DNA of 25,612 nucleotides from Gammaproteobacteria bacterium (GCA_016764035.1 JAESSQ010000093.1:1-25612); one strand, 5' to 3'. Numbered from the stretch's first letter, positions 1 through 8,100 are shown. Translations and numbers: made by a program. Notes: generated by a model from the sequence alone, not told the origin.

Positions 1-281
1 ACCGTCAACTGGAAGAAGCCATACTCGGTGTTGTCGGCAGTATGGATAAACCGGGCTCGCCTGCGGGAGAAGCCAGGTCAGCTTTTCATAATAGTTTGCA
101 TGACAGGACACGTGAAAAGTTACAGCAGTATCGTCAAAACGTTTTAGCCGTAACAATCGATGATTTAAAGCGTGTTACAGAAACATATCTTAAAAATGGT
201 GAGGCGAGTGTTGCCGTGATAACTAGCTCAGCCACACATGAGGAAGTGGGCGACCTTGGTCTGGATGTTATAAAGCTATAA
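1..281 (+). CDS. Partial PreP-like M16C metallopeptidase (C-terminal end)
   Basis: Open from the left edge (codons read from base 3) to the TAA at 279-281, giving the last ~92 residues. The segment containing LEEAILGV, DKPGSPAGEA, AFHN and TIDDLKRVTETYL matches what I know of the C-terminal domain of presequence-protease-like (PreP/Cym1, subfamily M16C) peptidases. These are clamshell zinc proteases that degrade peptides. The zinc-binding HxxEH motif lies in the N-terminal half, outside the window, so catalytic competence cannot be judged. The reading frame runs unbroken into a strong intrinsic terminator 28 bases after the stop, so this gene ends its own transcript. The family call is fairly secure from these motifs; substrate and cellular location are not visible. 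Confidence 0.82.
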   Translation, partial: RQLEEAILGVVGSMDKPGSPAGEARSAFHNSLHDRTREKLQQYRQNVLAVTIDDLKRVTETYLKNGEASVAVITSSATHEEVGDLGLDVIKL

Positions 282-309
282 TACCATTTGTTTAAGCAGT
301 GATCTTTAT

Positions 310-342
310 AATGCCAGCTGATGATTCAGCTGGCATTTTTTG
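310..342 (+). terminator. Intrinsic terminator after the M16C peptidase gene
   Basis: A perfect 12-bp stem (310-321 paired with 326-337) with a 4-base loop TGAT is followed by a run of T ending at 341. It lies 28 bases after the peptidase stop codon and separates that gene from the following cluster. Confidence 0.9.
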
Positions 343-351
343 TTATAAATT

Positions 352-388
352 ATGGTTATATTGTGCTGAATTCCTTTAGTATAACCAT
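352..388. repeat. Inverted repeat upstream of the DsrE-like gene cluster
   Basis: ATGGTTATA (352-360) is exactly inverted as TATAACCAT (380-388) with a 19-base spacer. It lies between the upstream terminator and the leader of the next cluster, where an operator or promoter would be expected. I could not fit a convincing -35/-10 pair to it. A regulatory role is inference from position only. Confidence 0.4.
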
Positions 389-411
389 GCTCGAACATTA
401 GCGTTTTCAAG

Positions 412-458
412 AACAACATTTACAACAACAACATTTACAACAACAATAGGAGAGATCA
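412..458 (+). promoter_or_regulatory. A/C-rich repetitive leader with strong ribosome binding site
   Basis: The 15-base unit AACAACATTTACAAC occurs twice in tandem (412-426 and 427-441), followed by a partial third copy AACAA (442-446). The stretch 412-447 contains no G and should be unstructured in mRNA. It leads directly into the Shine-Dalgarno sequence AGGAG (448-452), six bases before the ATG at 459. A/C-rich, CAA-rich leaders are known to favour ribosome access, so this looks like a translation-enhancing leader. That role is inference; the repeat and the ribosome binding site are seen directly. Confidence 0.6.
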
Positions 459-719
459 ATGTTATGCAGTCAACGTAATATAAAACTACGTCAAACATCA
501 TATAAAAACGCACTTTCTCCTCGATACGTCTTGTTGTGTGAGGCTGTCATCATACCTGTCTTTTGTACTTGTATGATATCAGCAATCGGTACTATTTCAG
601 GTGGTCGTCATGTAACCACTATGCAGTTTGATGTTGATGCTGATACTGAGTACATCAACGTAAAGATTGCAACGTATTCTCAACAACAAATTAATATCGA
701 AGAAAAATTATTTAACTAA
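459..719 (+). CDS. Uncharacterised 86-aa protein, first gene of the cluster
   Basis: I do not recognise this protein. The start is supported by an excellent ribosome binding site (AGGAG, spacing 6). The stop lies 17 bases before the DsrE-like gene, so the two are probably cotranscribed. The N-terminal ~20 residues are basic and polar. Residues ~23-46 form a hydrophobic stretch with two cysteines (VFCTC) that could be a membrane segment. The C-terminal half is acidic and polar (FDVDADTEY) and ends in a Gln/Glu-rich tail. Cys3, Cys27, Cys36 and Cys38 are the only cysteines. It could be a small membrane-associated partner of the downstream enzymes. A chance ORF is possible, although the ribosome binding site argues against that. 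Confidence 0.5.
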   Translation: MLCSQRNIKLRQTSYKNALSPRYVLLCEAVIIPVFCTCMISAIGTISGGRHVTTMQFDVDADTEYINVKIATYSQQQINIEEKLFN

Positions 720-736
720 ACTAAAAAGGTAATAAA

Positions 737-1075
737 ATGAAAGTCGCATATATATTTTCTACTCAAGGTCATTCAGTGTCATACAAACTTGGAAAAATGA
801 TTCTCCCTCAACTGGAAGAAGATGCACATGGTGTCGAGGTTGTTGGTATGTTTTTCTTTGAAGACAACGCTTATGTTTTACAGAAAAATAATCCTATCGG
901 TGAGCGTCTAGCAAAAGTCGCGGCAGATAAAGGCATGTTGTTAATGGCTTGTGATCAATGTGCTTATGAACGAGAGATTGACGATAAACTGGTAGATGGG
1001 GCAGTTATTGGTTGTTTCCCAAATTTATATGGTGCGCTTTCAGGCAATATGCCGGATCAAATTATTACCCTTTAA
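737..1075 (+). CDS. DsrE-like (DsrE/DsrF family) small protein
   Basis: This 112-aa protein has the DsrE/DsrF-type fold pattern. It begins with a strand and glycine loop (MKVAYIFSTQGH), has an aromatic stretch in the middle (GMFFFEDNAYVL), then a conserved core (LLMACDQCAYER) and the ending VIGCFPNLY. Classic family members carry sulfur as persulfides on cysteine in cytoplasmic sulfur relay systems. Here the visible cysteines are a CxxC pair (Cys72, Cys75) and Cys93. The length is normal for the family. A ribosome binding site (AAGG, ~725-728) precedes the ATG. It sits between the unknown 86-aa gene and the formyltransferase-like gene, with no dsrA/B or tus genes visible, so it is not a canonical Dsr locus. 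The family assignment is good; its role in sulfur transfer here is inference. Confidence 0.8.
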   Translation: MKVAYIFSTQGHSVSYKLGKMILPQLEEDAHGVEVVGMFFFEDNAYVLQKNNPIGERLAKVAADKGMLLMACDQCAYEREIDDKLVDGAVIGCFPNLYGALSGNMPDQIITL

Positions 1076-1117
1076 AGCTAATTTTACACAGACAATAGCA
1101 AGTTATAAACGCACCTG

Positions 1118-2005
1118 ATGAATATTCTCTATATCGGTTCTTCAGGTGCGTTGTCTTTGCTTCCTTTCAAAAAGCTTCAGGCATCTGGGTTTTCAATATC
1201 CGCTGTTGGTGTATTTAAGCCAACAACGTTACCCGATAAAATCATCGCGCAGTCGTATGAATCTCCACAGCATGAATCGCTGGCACTTGTTGCAAGTCAA
1301 CATGGAATTATGTTGATTGATTTATCTCAACCTGTACAACATATTCTTAAAAAATGTCAACAGTGCGCAATCGATGTGATCTTAATGTCTTGTTATAGTA
1401 AGCGTTTACCAGACGCGTTAATTAATTATGCTAGCAAGGGATGCTTTAATATGCACCCATCATTGTTGCCACGTTATAGAGGGCCAGAACCCGTATTTTG
1501 GCAGATGAAAGAAGCGGCTGACCTTGGTGTAACCTGGCATCGCGTCATAGATGAATTTGATGCCGGTGAAATAATGCTGCAGAAAAAAATAATTGTTGAT
1601 GAAGGTGATTCGTACGCATCAATAAATATGCAGTTAGCAAAGACCGGCACGCAATTAATGTTGGAACTGCTAACCAGACTAACCGCTAATCGTTCAACAG
1701 AAAAAATTGTGGGTACTGAGCAAGAATCACTTATCGCCAGTTATTACCCTTATCCTGAGCAACGAGATTTTGTAATTAACACGCAAGGCTCTGCACGACA
1801 GGCCTACGACTTTATGTGTGCAACGCAAAACTTTGGTTATCCTTATCAATGTACCATAGACGGTTATTTTTTTTCTCTGCAGCAAGCTCTGGATTATGAT
1901 AATAACCTAACGTTAGACACTGTTGAAGTTCACAAAAATACGCTTTATATCCCCTTTAAGGAGGGTGTGTTAATAGCAGCGTATACTGATAAAATAGCCA
2001 TCTGA
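1118..2005 (+). CDS. Formyltransferase-fold enzyme (Fmt/GART-like), substrate unknown
   Basis: This 295-aa protein has an N-terminal formyltransferase domain (~1-190) like methionyl-tRNA formyltransferase and ArnA. The signature MHPSLLPRYRG spans residues 112-122, and the catalytic triad of the fold is present as Asn111, His113 and Asp148 (in DAGEI). Residues ~215-290 resemble the C-terminal beta domain of this family. Enzymes of the fold transfer a formyl group from 10-formyl-tetrahydrofolate to an amine. The housekeeping fmt usually sits beside def, and this copy does not. It lies between a DsrE-like gene and a radical SAM gene, so it is probably a paralogue acting on another substrate. The start MNILYIGSSGA fits the first strand of the fold, although the ribosome binding site is weak. 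Confidence 0.8.
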   Translation: MNILYIGSSGALSLLPFKKLQASGFSISAVGVFKPTTLPDKIIAQSYESPQHESLALVASQHGIMLIDLSQPVQHILKKCQQCAIDVILMSCYSKRLPDALINYASKGCFNMHPSLLPRYRGPEPVFWQMKEAADLGVTWHRVIDEFDAGEIMLQKKIIVDEGDSYASINMQLAKTGTQLMLELLTRLTANRSTEKIVGTEQESLIASYYPYPEQRDFVINTQGSARQAYDFMCATQNFGYPYQCTIDGYFFSLQQALDYDNNLTLDTVEVHKNTLYIPFKEGVLIAAYTDKIAI

Positions 2006-2026
2006 AATAAAATAGGTATTTAGTAC

Positions 2027-3079
2027 ATGTCAGAACAATATCAATTAATTGAAACTCGACTCCAGGAAAAACTGGCGAATGGCACAACGCGATGTAATCT
2101 GTGTTTGTGGCGATGTAAAATCGGCCATGGCCAGCGTGGTTTTTGTCAGGCACATGTCAACCGAAACGGTACCTTATACAACCTGTCGTATGGCATTGTG
2201 TCAGCAATCGATATTGGAAATATTGAAGATAAGCCGGTGAAACATTACCGGCCTGGTACCAAAGTAATGTCGGTGGGAAGTTATGGCTGTAGTTTTCGTT
2301 GTGGAGGCTGCCATAATCTGGAAATATCCTGGGGTATTGAAGCGCTCGAAGATCTGGCGAAAGGGCAATCAACCGAGGTCTGGGTGCCGCCTCAAAAACT
2401 GGTTGATTCAGCCGTGCGTGCAGGTGTGCAAGGTATTGCCTTCACCTATTCTGAACCAGCTGTCTGGCTTGAATATGTACTGGATGTTTGTGAGTTAGCG
2501 CATCAGGCAGGTTTGTATACGGTTTACGTTTCTAATAGTTATATTACCGATGAAGCGCTTGAATTGCTTGTCGGTAAGGTCGATGTATTATGTTCTGATA
2601 TAAAAAGTATTAATGATGATTTTTACAAAGATATCTGTCGGCCAGCGAAAGTAAGTGAAGTGCTGGCGTCCATTAAAAAGGCTCACGATCTGGGTATTCA
2701 CGTCGAAACACGTACTAACATAATACCCGGTAAAAATGACGACCCCGAAGAACATTATAAAATTGCCTGCTGGGTTCGCGATAACCTGGGTGCCGATAGC
2801 CCCTGGCATATAACCAAATTTTTTCCAGCATACAAACTTAGTGACGTACCAGCGACACCGGATTACATGTTATTTGATGCGGAAGCACAGGCAAAGCGTG
2901 CCGGTTTAACAAGCGTTTACGTGTATAATGACATAGGTTGTGATTGTGCGACCGAAAACCAGCCGGTTGAGGTTTACCTTAATAGTAGCGCTGAAGAATT
3001 ACACCAGATAAAGCAATGTGCAGCCAGCTGTTGTGGCGAAGAAGGTGTGTTGTTGAAAAAATACGAAGAAAATAGTTAG
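2027..3079 (+). CDS. Radical SAM enzyme of the AmmeMemoRadiSam (AmrS/PflA-like) type
   Basis: This 350-aa protein carries the radical SAM cluster motif CxxxCxxC at Cys88, Cys92 and Cys95 (in GCSFRCGGCHN). That motif binds a [4Fe-4S] cluster and cleaves S-adenosylmethionine. The N-terminal cysteine box (Cys23, Cys26, Cys30, Cys40, in CNLCLWRC and GFCQ) and the segments FTYSEPAVW and DIKSINDDFYK are typical of the PflA-like enzyme of the AmmeMemoRadiSam set. The Memo and AMMECR1 partners are not in the window. The C-terminal part is rich in cysteine (305, 307, 331, 335, 336), which may be a further metal site. It follows the formyltransferase-like gene by 21 bases and precedes yggX by 6, so cotranscription is likely. 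The reaction is unknown; the family call is strong. Confidence 0.87.
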   Translation: MSEQYQLIETRLQEKLANGTTRCNLCLWRCKIGHGQRGFCQAHVNRNGTLYNLSYGIVSAIDIGNIEDKPVKHYRPGTKVMSVGSYGCSFRCGGCHNLEISWGIEALEDLAKGQSTEVWVPPQKLVDSAVRAGVQGIAFTYSEPAVWLEYVLDVCELAHQAGLYTVYVSNSYITDEALELLVGKVDVLCSDIKSINDDFYKDICRPAKVSEVLASIKKAHDLGIHVETRTNIIPGKNDDPEEHYKIACWVRDNLGADSPWHITKFFPAYKLSDVPATPDYMLFDAEAQAKRAGLTSVYVYNDIGCDCATENQPVEVYLNSSAEELHQIKQCAASCCGEEGVLLKKYEENS

Positions 3080-3085
3080 AGGTTA

Positions 3086-3382
3086 ATGATGTCAAATACT
3101 GTCCAATGTGTTGTTTTGAAAACGGAATCTGAAGCGATGGATGTTCCGCCGCACCCTGGTGATCTTGGTCAACGCATATTCGAAAATGTATCGAAAGATG
3201 GTTGGAAGCAATGGCTTGAACGATTGACAACCATCATTAATGAAAACGCCTTAAATACAGCTGATATGAAAAATCTGGAGCTAATCGAAAAGCACATGAC
3301 AGGATTTTTCTTCGGTGAAGGTGATTTTGGTCAGGCGCCGGCTGGTTTTCAGGCTGGTGGTGGCGGAGGCGGTAAAAAATAA
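3086..3382 (+). CDS. yggX: Fe(2+)-trafficking / oxidative damage protection protein YggX
   Basis: This 98-aa protein matches YggX over its first ~77 residues: the conserved cysteine near the N terminus (VQCVVL), PPHPGDLGQRI, the Trp-containing KDGWKQWL, and LNTADMKNLELIEKHM. YggX is a small cytoplasmic protein linked to protection of Fe-S clusters and handling of labile iron. Unusually, the tail is a low-complexity glycine run ending GGGGGGKK. The ATG is doubled (3086 and 3089); the second has the better distance from the purine-rich AGAGG upstream. It is the last gene of the plus-strand cluster, only 6 bases after the radical SAM gene, and may supply or protect iron for that enzyme (inference). 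No terminator is visible in the 14 bases before the converging gene. Confidence 0.92.
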   Translation: MMSNTVQCVVLKTESEAMDVPPHPGDLGQRIFENVSKDGWKQWLERLTTIINENALNTADMKNLELIEKHMTGFFFGEGDFGQAPAGFQAGGGGGGKK

Positions 3383-3396
3383 ACGGGTCTGTATTG

Positions 3397-4644
3397 TTAA
3401 CGAATGGTAAATATTGGCGCCGTTATAAACGTTAGCTTTGCATAAGCCTCACGGATGGCACAAATAACCTGCTCAGGTGTATCGGCACTGGCAAATATAT
3501 AACCCAAATATTGATTACCTTCGGGTAAGGGCACGAGTTCATGTCCTTCATTAATAATAATATCAATCTTATCGATATATTTAATTCTATTGGCCTCGAG
3601 CAAACCTTCAACGCGTTTTAGTAAGCCTTTTGTCGTTACCGGTAACATCATTACGCCACGTGCCTGTTGAGCTGTACAAACGTCAATAGGTTGATTGATA
3701 GCCAGTGAGATTGCGAGTTCTTCAATACTAAAGTTTTCGTTATCCAATATGCGAGCACAGTCACCACCGATGGTGCGTGAAGCAATTTCCAGAATCCAAA
3801 TTTTTTCATCCTTATCAATTCGACATTCTGCATGTATTGCACCTGTGGTTAACCCATAAACACCACAAGCTTTTTGAATGACACTTTTTACTTTTTGTTG
3901 AAGTATTGTGTTTAAGGATGAAGGCATTACGTAAATAGTTTCTTCGAAATATGGGCCTTCCAGTGGATCTGGTTTGTCGAAAATGGTAATGCTGTTAAGT
4001 TTGCCATCATGTAAAAAACCTTCATAGGCAATCTCAATGCCATCGATATAATTTTCTACAAGAATATGCGACTGCTCGAATTTACCTAATGCTGTCGCTA
4101 CAATACTTTTTAGACGCTGCCAGGCGATAACAAATTCATCACTGTCATTTACACGGATAACACCGCGGCTTGCCGACATATTTAATGGTTTTAAAACACA
4201 GGGGAAATGTAACCCAGTCATTTGTTTTGTTAAAGGTAAATTAACGTCCAGTAAGTGGTGAGTAGGGACAGGGCAGCAGGCTAGTGCCAGTTTTTTACGT
4301 GCTAGATCTTTACGGTATGAATACTGTGCAGCGCGTGGCGGGTTATGTGGTAGCTGTAATTCATGTGCGATATGTGCGGCGAATTCAACTGTTTGATCGT
4401 CACTGCCGAGAATGCCGGAAAAAGGTCTTTTACGGTGTTCTATGTGGATGGTAGCCAGAGTGGCTTGAATATTATTGAAATCAATATGAATGCCGTTGGC
4501 TACTTCAGTAACCAGTGAATGTTTTCCCTCTGAGGCAATACTTACCTCAAGATTAAGATGTATGGCGGCATTTATATAAGGTGCTATACGGTAACTATTG
4601 TGATGCGATATGAGTAATAGTCGTTTTTTTATAGTGTTTGGCAT
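3397..4644 (-). CDS. ATP-grasp domain ligase, substrate unknown
   Basis: This 415-aa protein has a preATP-grasp domain (~1-110), an ATP-grasp domain (~110-310) and a C-terminal lid domain. FPCVLKPLNMSASRGV (from residue 147) holds the ATP-binding lysine Lys152 and a glycine loop. ILVENYIDGIEIAYEG matches the adenine-contacting region. WILEIASRTIGGDCAR (from 283) has the metal-ligand glutamate Glu286 and Arg290. Such enzymes form an acylphosphate and ligate a carboxylate to an amine or thiol, as in PurK-like and L-amino acid ligases. The carboxylate and amine cannot be read from sequence. The gene converges on yggX and stands alone behind the terminator of the IscA-like gene. No good ribosome binding site precedes the ATG. 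Confidence 0.8.
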   Translation of the reverse strand: MPNTIKKRLLLISHHNSYRIAPYINAAIHLNLEVSIASEGKHSLVTEVANGIHIDFNNIQATLATIHIEHRKRPFSGILGSDDQTVEFAAHIAHELQLPHNPPRAAQYSYRKDLARKKLALACCPVPTHHLLDVNLPLTKQMTGLHFPCVLKPLNMSASRGVIRVNDSDEFVIAWQRLKSIVATALGKFEQSHILVENYIDGIEIAYEGFLHDGKLNSITIFDKPDPLEGPYFEETIYVMPSSLNTILQQKVKSVIQKACGVYGLTTGAIHAECRIDKDEKIWILEIASRTIGGDCARILDNENFSIEELAISLAINQPIDVCTAQQARGVMMLPVTTKGLLKRVEGLLEANRIKYIDKIDIIINEGHELVPLPEGNQYLGYIFASADTPEQVICAIREAYAKLTFITAPIFTIR

Positions 4645-4669
4645 GGAGGGGGCGGGTGATGGCTAAACA

Positions 4670-4706
4670 AAAATGGCGAGCCATATATCATATGACTCGC
4701 CATTTT
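4670..4706 (-). terminator. Intrinsic terminator after the IscA-like gene
   Basis: An 11-bp perfect stem, AAAATGGCGAG (4670-4680) with its complement (4696-4706), has an inner CATAT/ATATG stem in the loop. Read on the minus strand it is followed by TTTTTGTTT. It lies 31 bases beyond the stop of the IscA-like gene and separates it from the ATP-grasp gene. Confidence 0.8.
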
Positions 4707-4736
4707 GATTGTTCTTAATAAAAGTGGTGTTATAAA

Positions 4737-5117
4737 TTAACCGCAACCACCACCACCGCTTGAACCACAACCACCACAAGAACCGCCACTGGTTGAGTTT
4801 GCAAATACATTTTTAAAGACGAAGCTGGCGTTGGCGCCTTCGGTTTGGTAGTCGATTTCTACGCCTTCGAGAAAACCGAGTGCAATGGCATCTACATGTA
4901 ATTTAAGGCCATCTTTTTCGAGTGTGGTATCAAACCTTGAGGGTTCGTCTACAAAGGTCATGCCGTATGTCATGCCGCTACAGCCGCCGCCAGAAACGAA
5001 AATGCGTACGCCATTTACATCGTCTTCATTTTCAGTAAGGGCGAGTAGTTGTTTAACTGCTTCATCAGAAACAGTGACTTGATCGGTTAGTTGAGTATTA
5101 AATTGAACTTGTGACAT
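4737..5117 (-). CDS. IscA/ErpA-family Fe-S assembly protein with Gly/Cys-rich tail
   Basis: This 126-aa A-type Fe-S carrier has the HesB/IscA core: VTVSDEAVKQLLAL, GVRIFVSGGGCSGMTYG (Cys46), LEKDGLKLHVD and VEIDYQ. A-type carriers hold a [2Fe-2S] or [4Fe-4S] cluster on three cysteines, one in the core and two in a C-terminal CGCG motif, and pass it to apoproteins. Here the tail reads SGGSCGGCGSSGGGGCG: the pair is CxxC (Cys114, Cys117) instead of CxC, and there is an extra Cys125 in a glycine run. The protein is ~10-20 residues longer than E. coli IscA or ErpA. A strong ribosome binding site (GGAGAG, 4 bases before the ATG) fixes the start. Transcription ends at a clear terminator. No isc genes adjoin it. 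Confidence 0.88.
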   Translation of the reverse strand: MSQVQFNTQLTDQVTVSDEAVKQLLALTENEDDVNGVRIFVSGGGCSGMTYGMTFVDEPSRFDTTLEKDGLKLHVDAIALGFLEGVEIDYQTEGANASFVFKNVFANSTSGGSCGGCGSSGGGGCG

Positions 5118-5186
5118 AAATCTCTCCGGCTACGTTATTTTTTACTAGGTCTATATTAACATAATATTAGTCCATAACTTATAGTG

Positions 5187-8100
5187 TTAATTCAGTGTTT
5201 TTGTCCATTTGGTATGAAATAAAGCGTATAGAGTGGGCACCAGTATCAGGCTGACAAATAAGGAAAAGCTTAATCCCCAAACAATAACAAAGGCCAGTGG
5301 TTGCAGCATTTCAGAGCCTTCACCAATGCCTATTGCCAATGGCATCATGCCAAATACTGTGGTTAAGGTGGTCATCAGAATAGGTCGTAATCGTAAATTA
5401 GCAGCATTTTTTATCGAGGCAATTAATGCATCGGTTTTTTCACGTTCTATTTCAATCTGCTCGACAAGCACGATAGCATTGTTAACAACGATACCGGTTA
5501 ACATAATCAAGCCTAGCCAGACGGGCATTGACAGGTTCATTTCGGTATTGATCAATAAGCCTATGGCAACACCAGTGGCGGCAAAGGGGATGCTCAGCAT
5601 GATAATTAATGGGTTTAGCAGTGATTCATATTGCACAGCCATAACCACAAAGACTAAAAATATGGAGAGGAACAAAACCATTAGCCCTGTCTTTTGGCCT
5701 TCCTCTAGTGTTTTATTGGTCTCGTTGTCATACAGAATGTATCCTTCGGGGAGAGGTAGCGTAGAGAGTTTTGCCATGGCATCACGTAGTATTTTACTGC
5801 GGTCTGCTTCAGCACTGAAAGAGGCATTGATTGCAATGATACGTTGCTGCTGGCTTCTGACAATAATACTGGCCGTGGCAGCGCGAGTGATGCTAGCAAT
5901 ATCACCAAGGCGAATAGCATTGCTGTTTTTATAGTCAACCATTAAATTTTGTAATACGTTTGGATCGTAACTATTGGCTCGTGGTAGTCGTATTCGAATA
6001 TCGAAGTCTTTATCACCATCGATATAATTACTGATGATTTCACCGTCCAGTGCAATCTTTAACGCTTCACCGATAGTCGTCGCGTCAATACCGTAATCTG
6101 CCGCACGTTGTCGATTAATGGTTATTTTTAATTCCTCTTTTACTTCTTCGTAGGTGTGAGTTAGGTTTTGTAAGCCTTCGAGGTTTTCCAACATGCTGAC
6201 AGCTTGATCTCCCAGCCCTCTTAATATGTCGAGATTATCGCCACGAATATGAATACTGACATCATCATTGCCACGTCCGATGTTTAAGCCTCGTACGCCG
6301 GCGACACGTAAGTGAATTTTAAAGCCGGTCAGTTTTAAGTCTTCGATATGCTTTTTAGTTTGCGCGGCCCAGGCGTGACTGCTGATTGAACGTTGATCAG
6401 AGGCAATAAGTTGAATATTAATTGAGCTACGATTACTGCTTTGAAATTCAGAGCGCCCAAAAACAAAGCCACCTGCTGTGGTGAACAAACTTTCGACTTC
6501 ATTTTGTTGCAGTAATAAATTTTCGATTATATTGACAGTGTCGTCCATTTCATTCAGTTGCATTCCCGGGTCGCCGATTATCGATAATGAGATTTTACCT
6601 TCGTCTACATTGGGTAAATCGATTCGTTTGGTGTTGCTTATTTGAAAGATGGCGCCGCCGAATAACAATGAAAAAAGTAATATTGTTGCTAGAGGTTTGT
6701 GTAAAAAGTAACCAGAAAAATTATAATATTTAACTTTAAGTTTATCTATTAACAAGTTGATATAACTTGACTTATTATTATAAGTTTTTACTTTTGCGCC
6801 AAGCGCGGGAACCAGTGTGATAGCCACGACTAATGAGGCGAGCATGGCCGATGTTATGGTAATAATAAGTTCCTGAAACAGCAAACCGGTCATGCCACCG
6901 ATGAATAGAAAAGGCAACAGTGCAGCAAGATTGGTGCTGGTGGAAGCCACGATGGGGCTGTTTACTTCGATAGCAGCTTGTATCGCATCTTCATGTGAGG
7001 TATTGCCTTCTGCTTGATGACGAGTAATATTTTCCAACATGACGATGGTGCTATCGATGAGCAAACCCATGCCTAGTGCTAGACCGCCGAGCGTCATTAT
7101 ATTTAAGGTAAGCCCCATGGTTTCCATGATGATGAATGTCACCAGAATACCTAGTGGAATTGCGCTGCCAATAATTAAGGTACGAAGAATACTGCCTAAA
7201 AACAGATAGATAATAATCATCGCCAATAAAGCACCACTACCGGCAGCCAATGATGCATTGTTGATGGCATGTTTGATAAATACCGATTGGTCAGCGACGA
7301 TGGCCAGTTCGATATCTTCAGGTATGGCATGTTGTGCTTTGAGCTTATCAAGACGGTGTTTAACTTCATTGACCACTGCTACGGTATTCGCTTGTGGTTG
7401 CTTCTGAATAGATAATTTGACGCCAGGCGTTTTATTGAGACGTATACGTAAGCGTTCGTCTTTATGTTTGTCAACGACGGTAGCGATATCGTGGACTCGA
7501 ATGCTGCTATCGGAAAGGGTCGAGTCGTCAGGCGTGGTTGTTCGTGCTGGTATTTGTAGAGGAAGCTGTCGAATTTCCTCAAGAGAACGAAAACGTCCCT
7601 CGGCACGTGTGGTGATTTCCTGACGTGTATCTTTCATCTTACCGCCAGGCGAGTCGATATTTTGTTGTTTAATTTGACGCGCAAAATCTTGCAGTGAAAG
7701 TCCTATATGGGCTAACTTTTCCTGATCAGGAATAATGTGTATCTCACGTTGTAGACCGCCGCCAACTTCAACAGAGGCTATACCGGGCAGGTTTAAAAAC
7801 CATTTAGAAAAAATATAGTCTGCCCAGCTTCTTAATTCTATGGAATTTAATTTACTGGAGCTCACCACCAGTTCCATCACCGGTATTTGGGCTGGGTCAC
7901 GTTTGTATATTACTGGCGCCTCGTTACTCATCGGTAAAAACCGTTTGGCTCTATCTAGTCGAATGCTGGCATCTCGCAATGCATTATTTACGTCGATACC
8001 GTAGGGAAAACGTAAATCAACAGCACTTCGACCTTCGCTGCTCTGTGATTTGATGGATATAGCATCTTCAGTGATTGCCAATTGTTCTTCTAATTGACGT

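Noticed and set aside
5233..5934. Long plus-strand open frame (233 codons) inside the RND permease gene
   Set aside because: It is antisense to a clear RND permease with full family motifs, and its translation shows no recognisable domain. It is a shadow frame.
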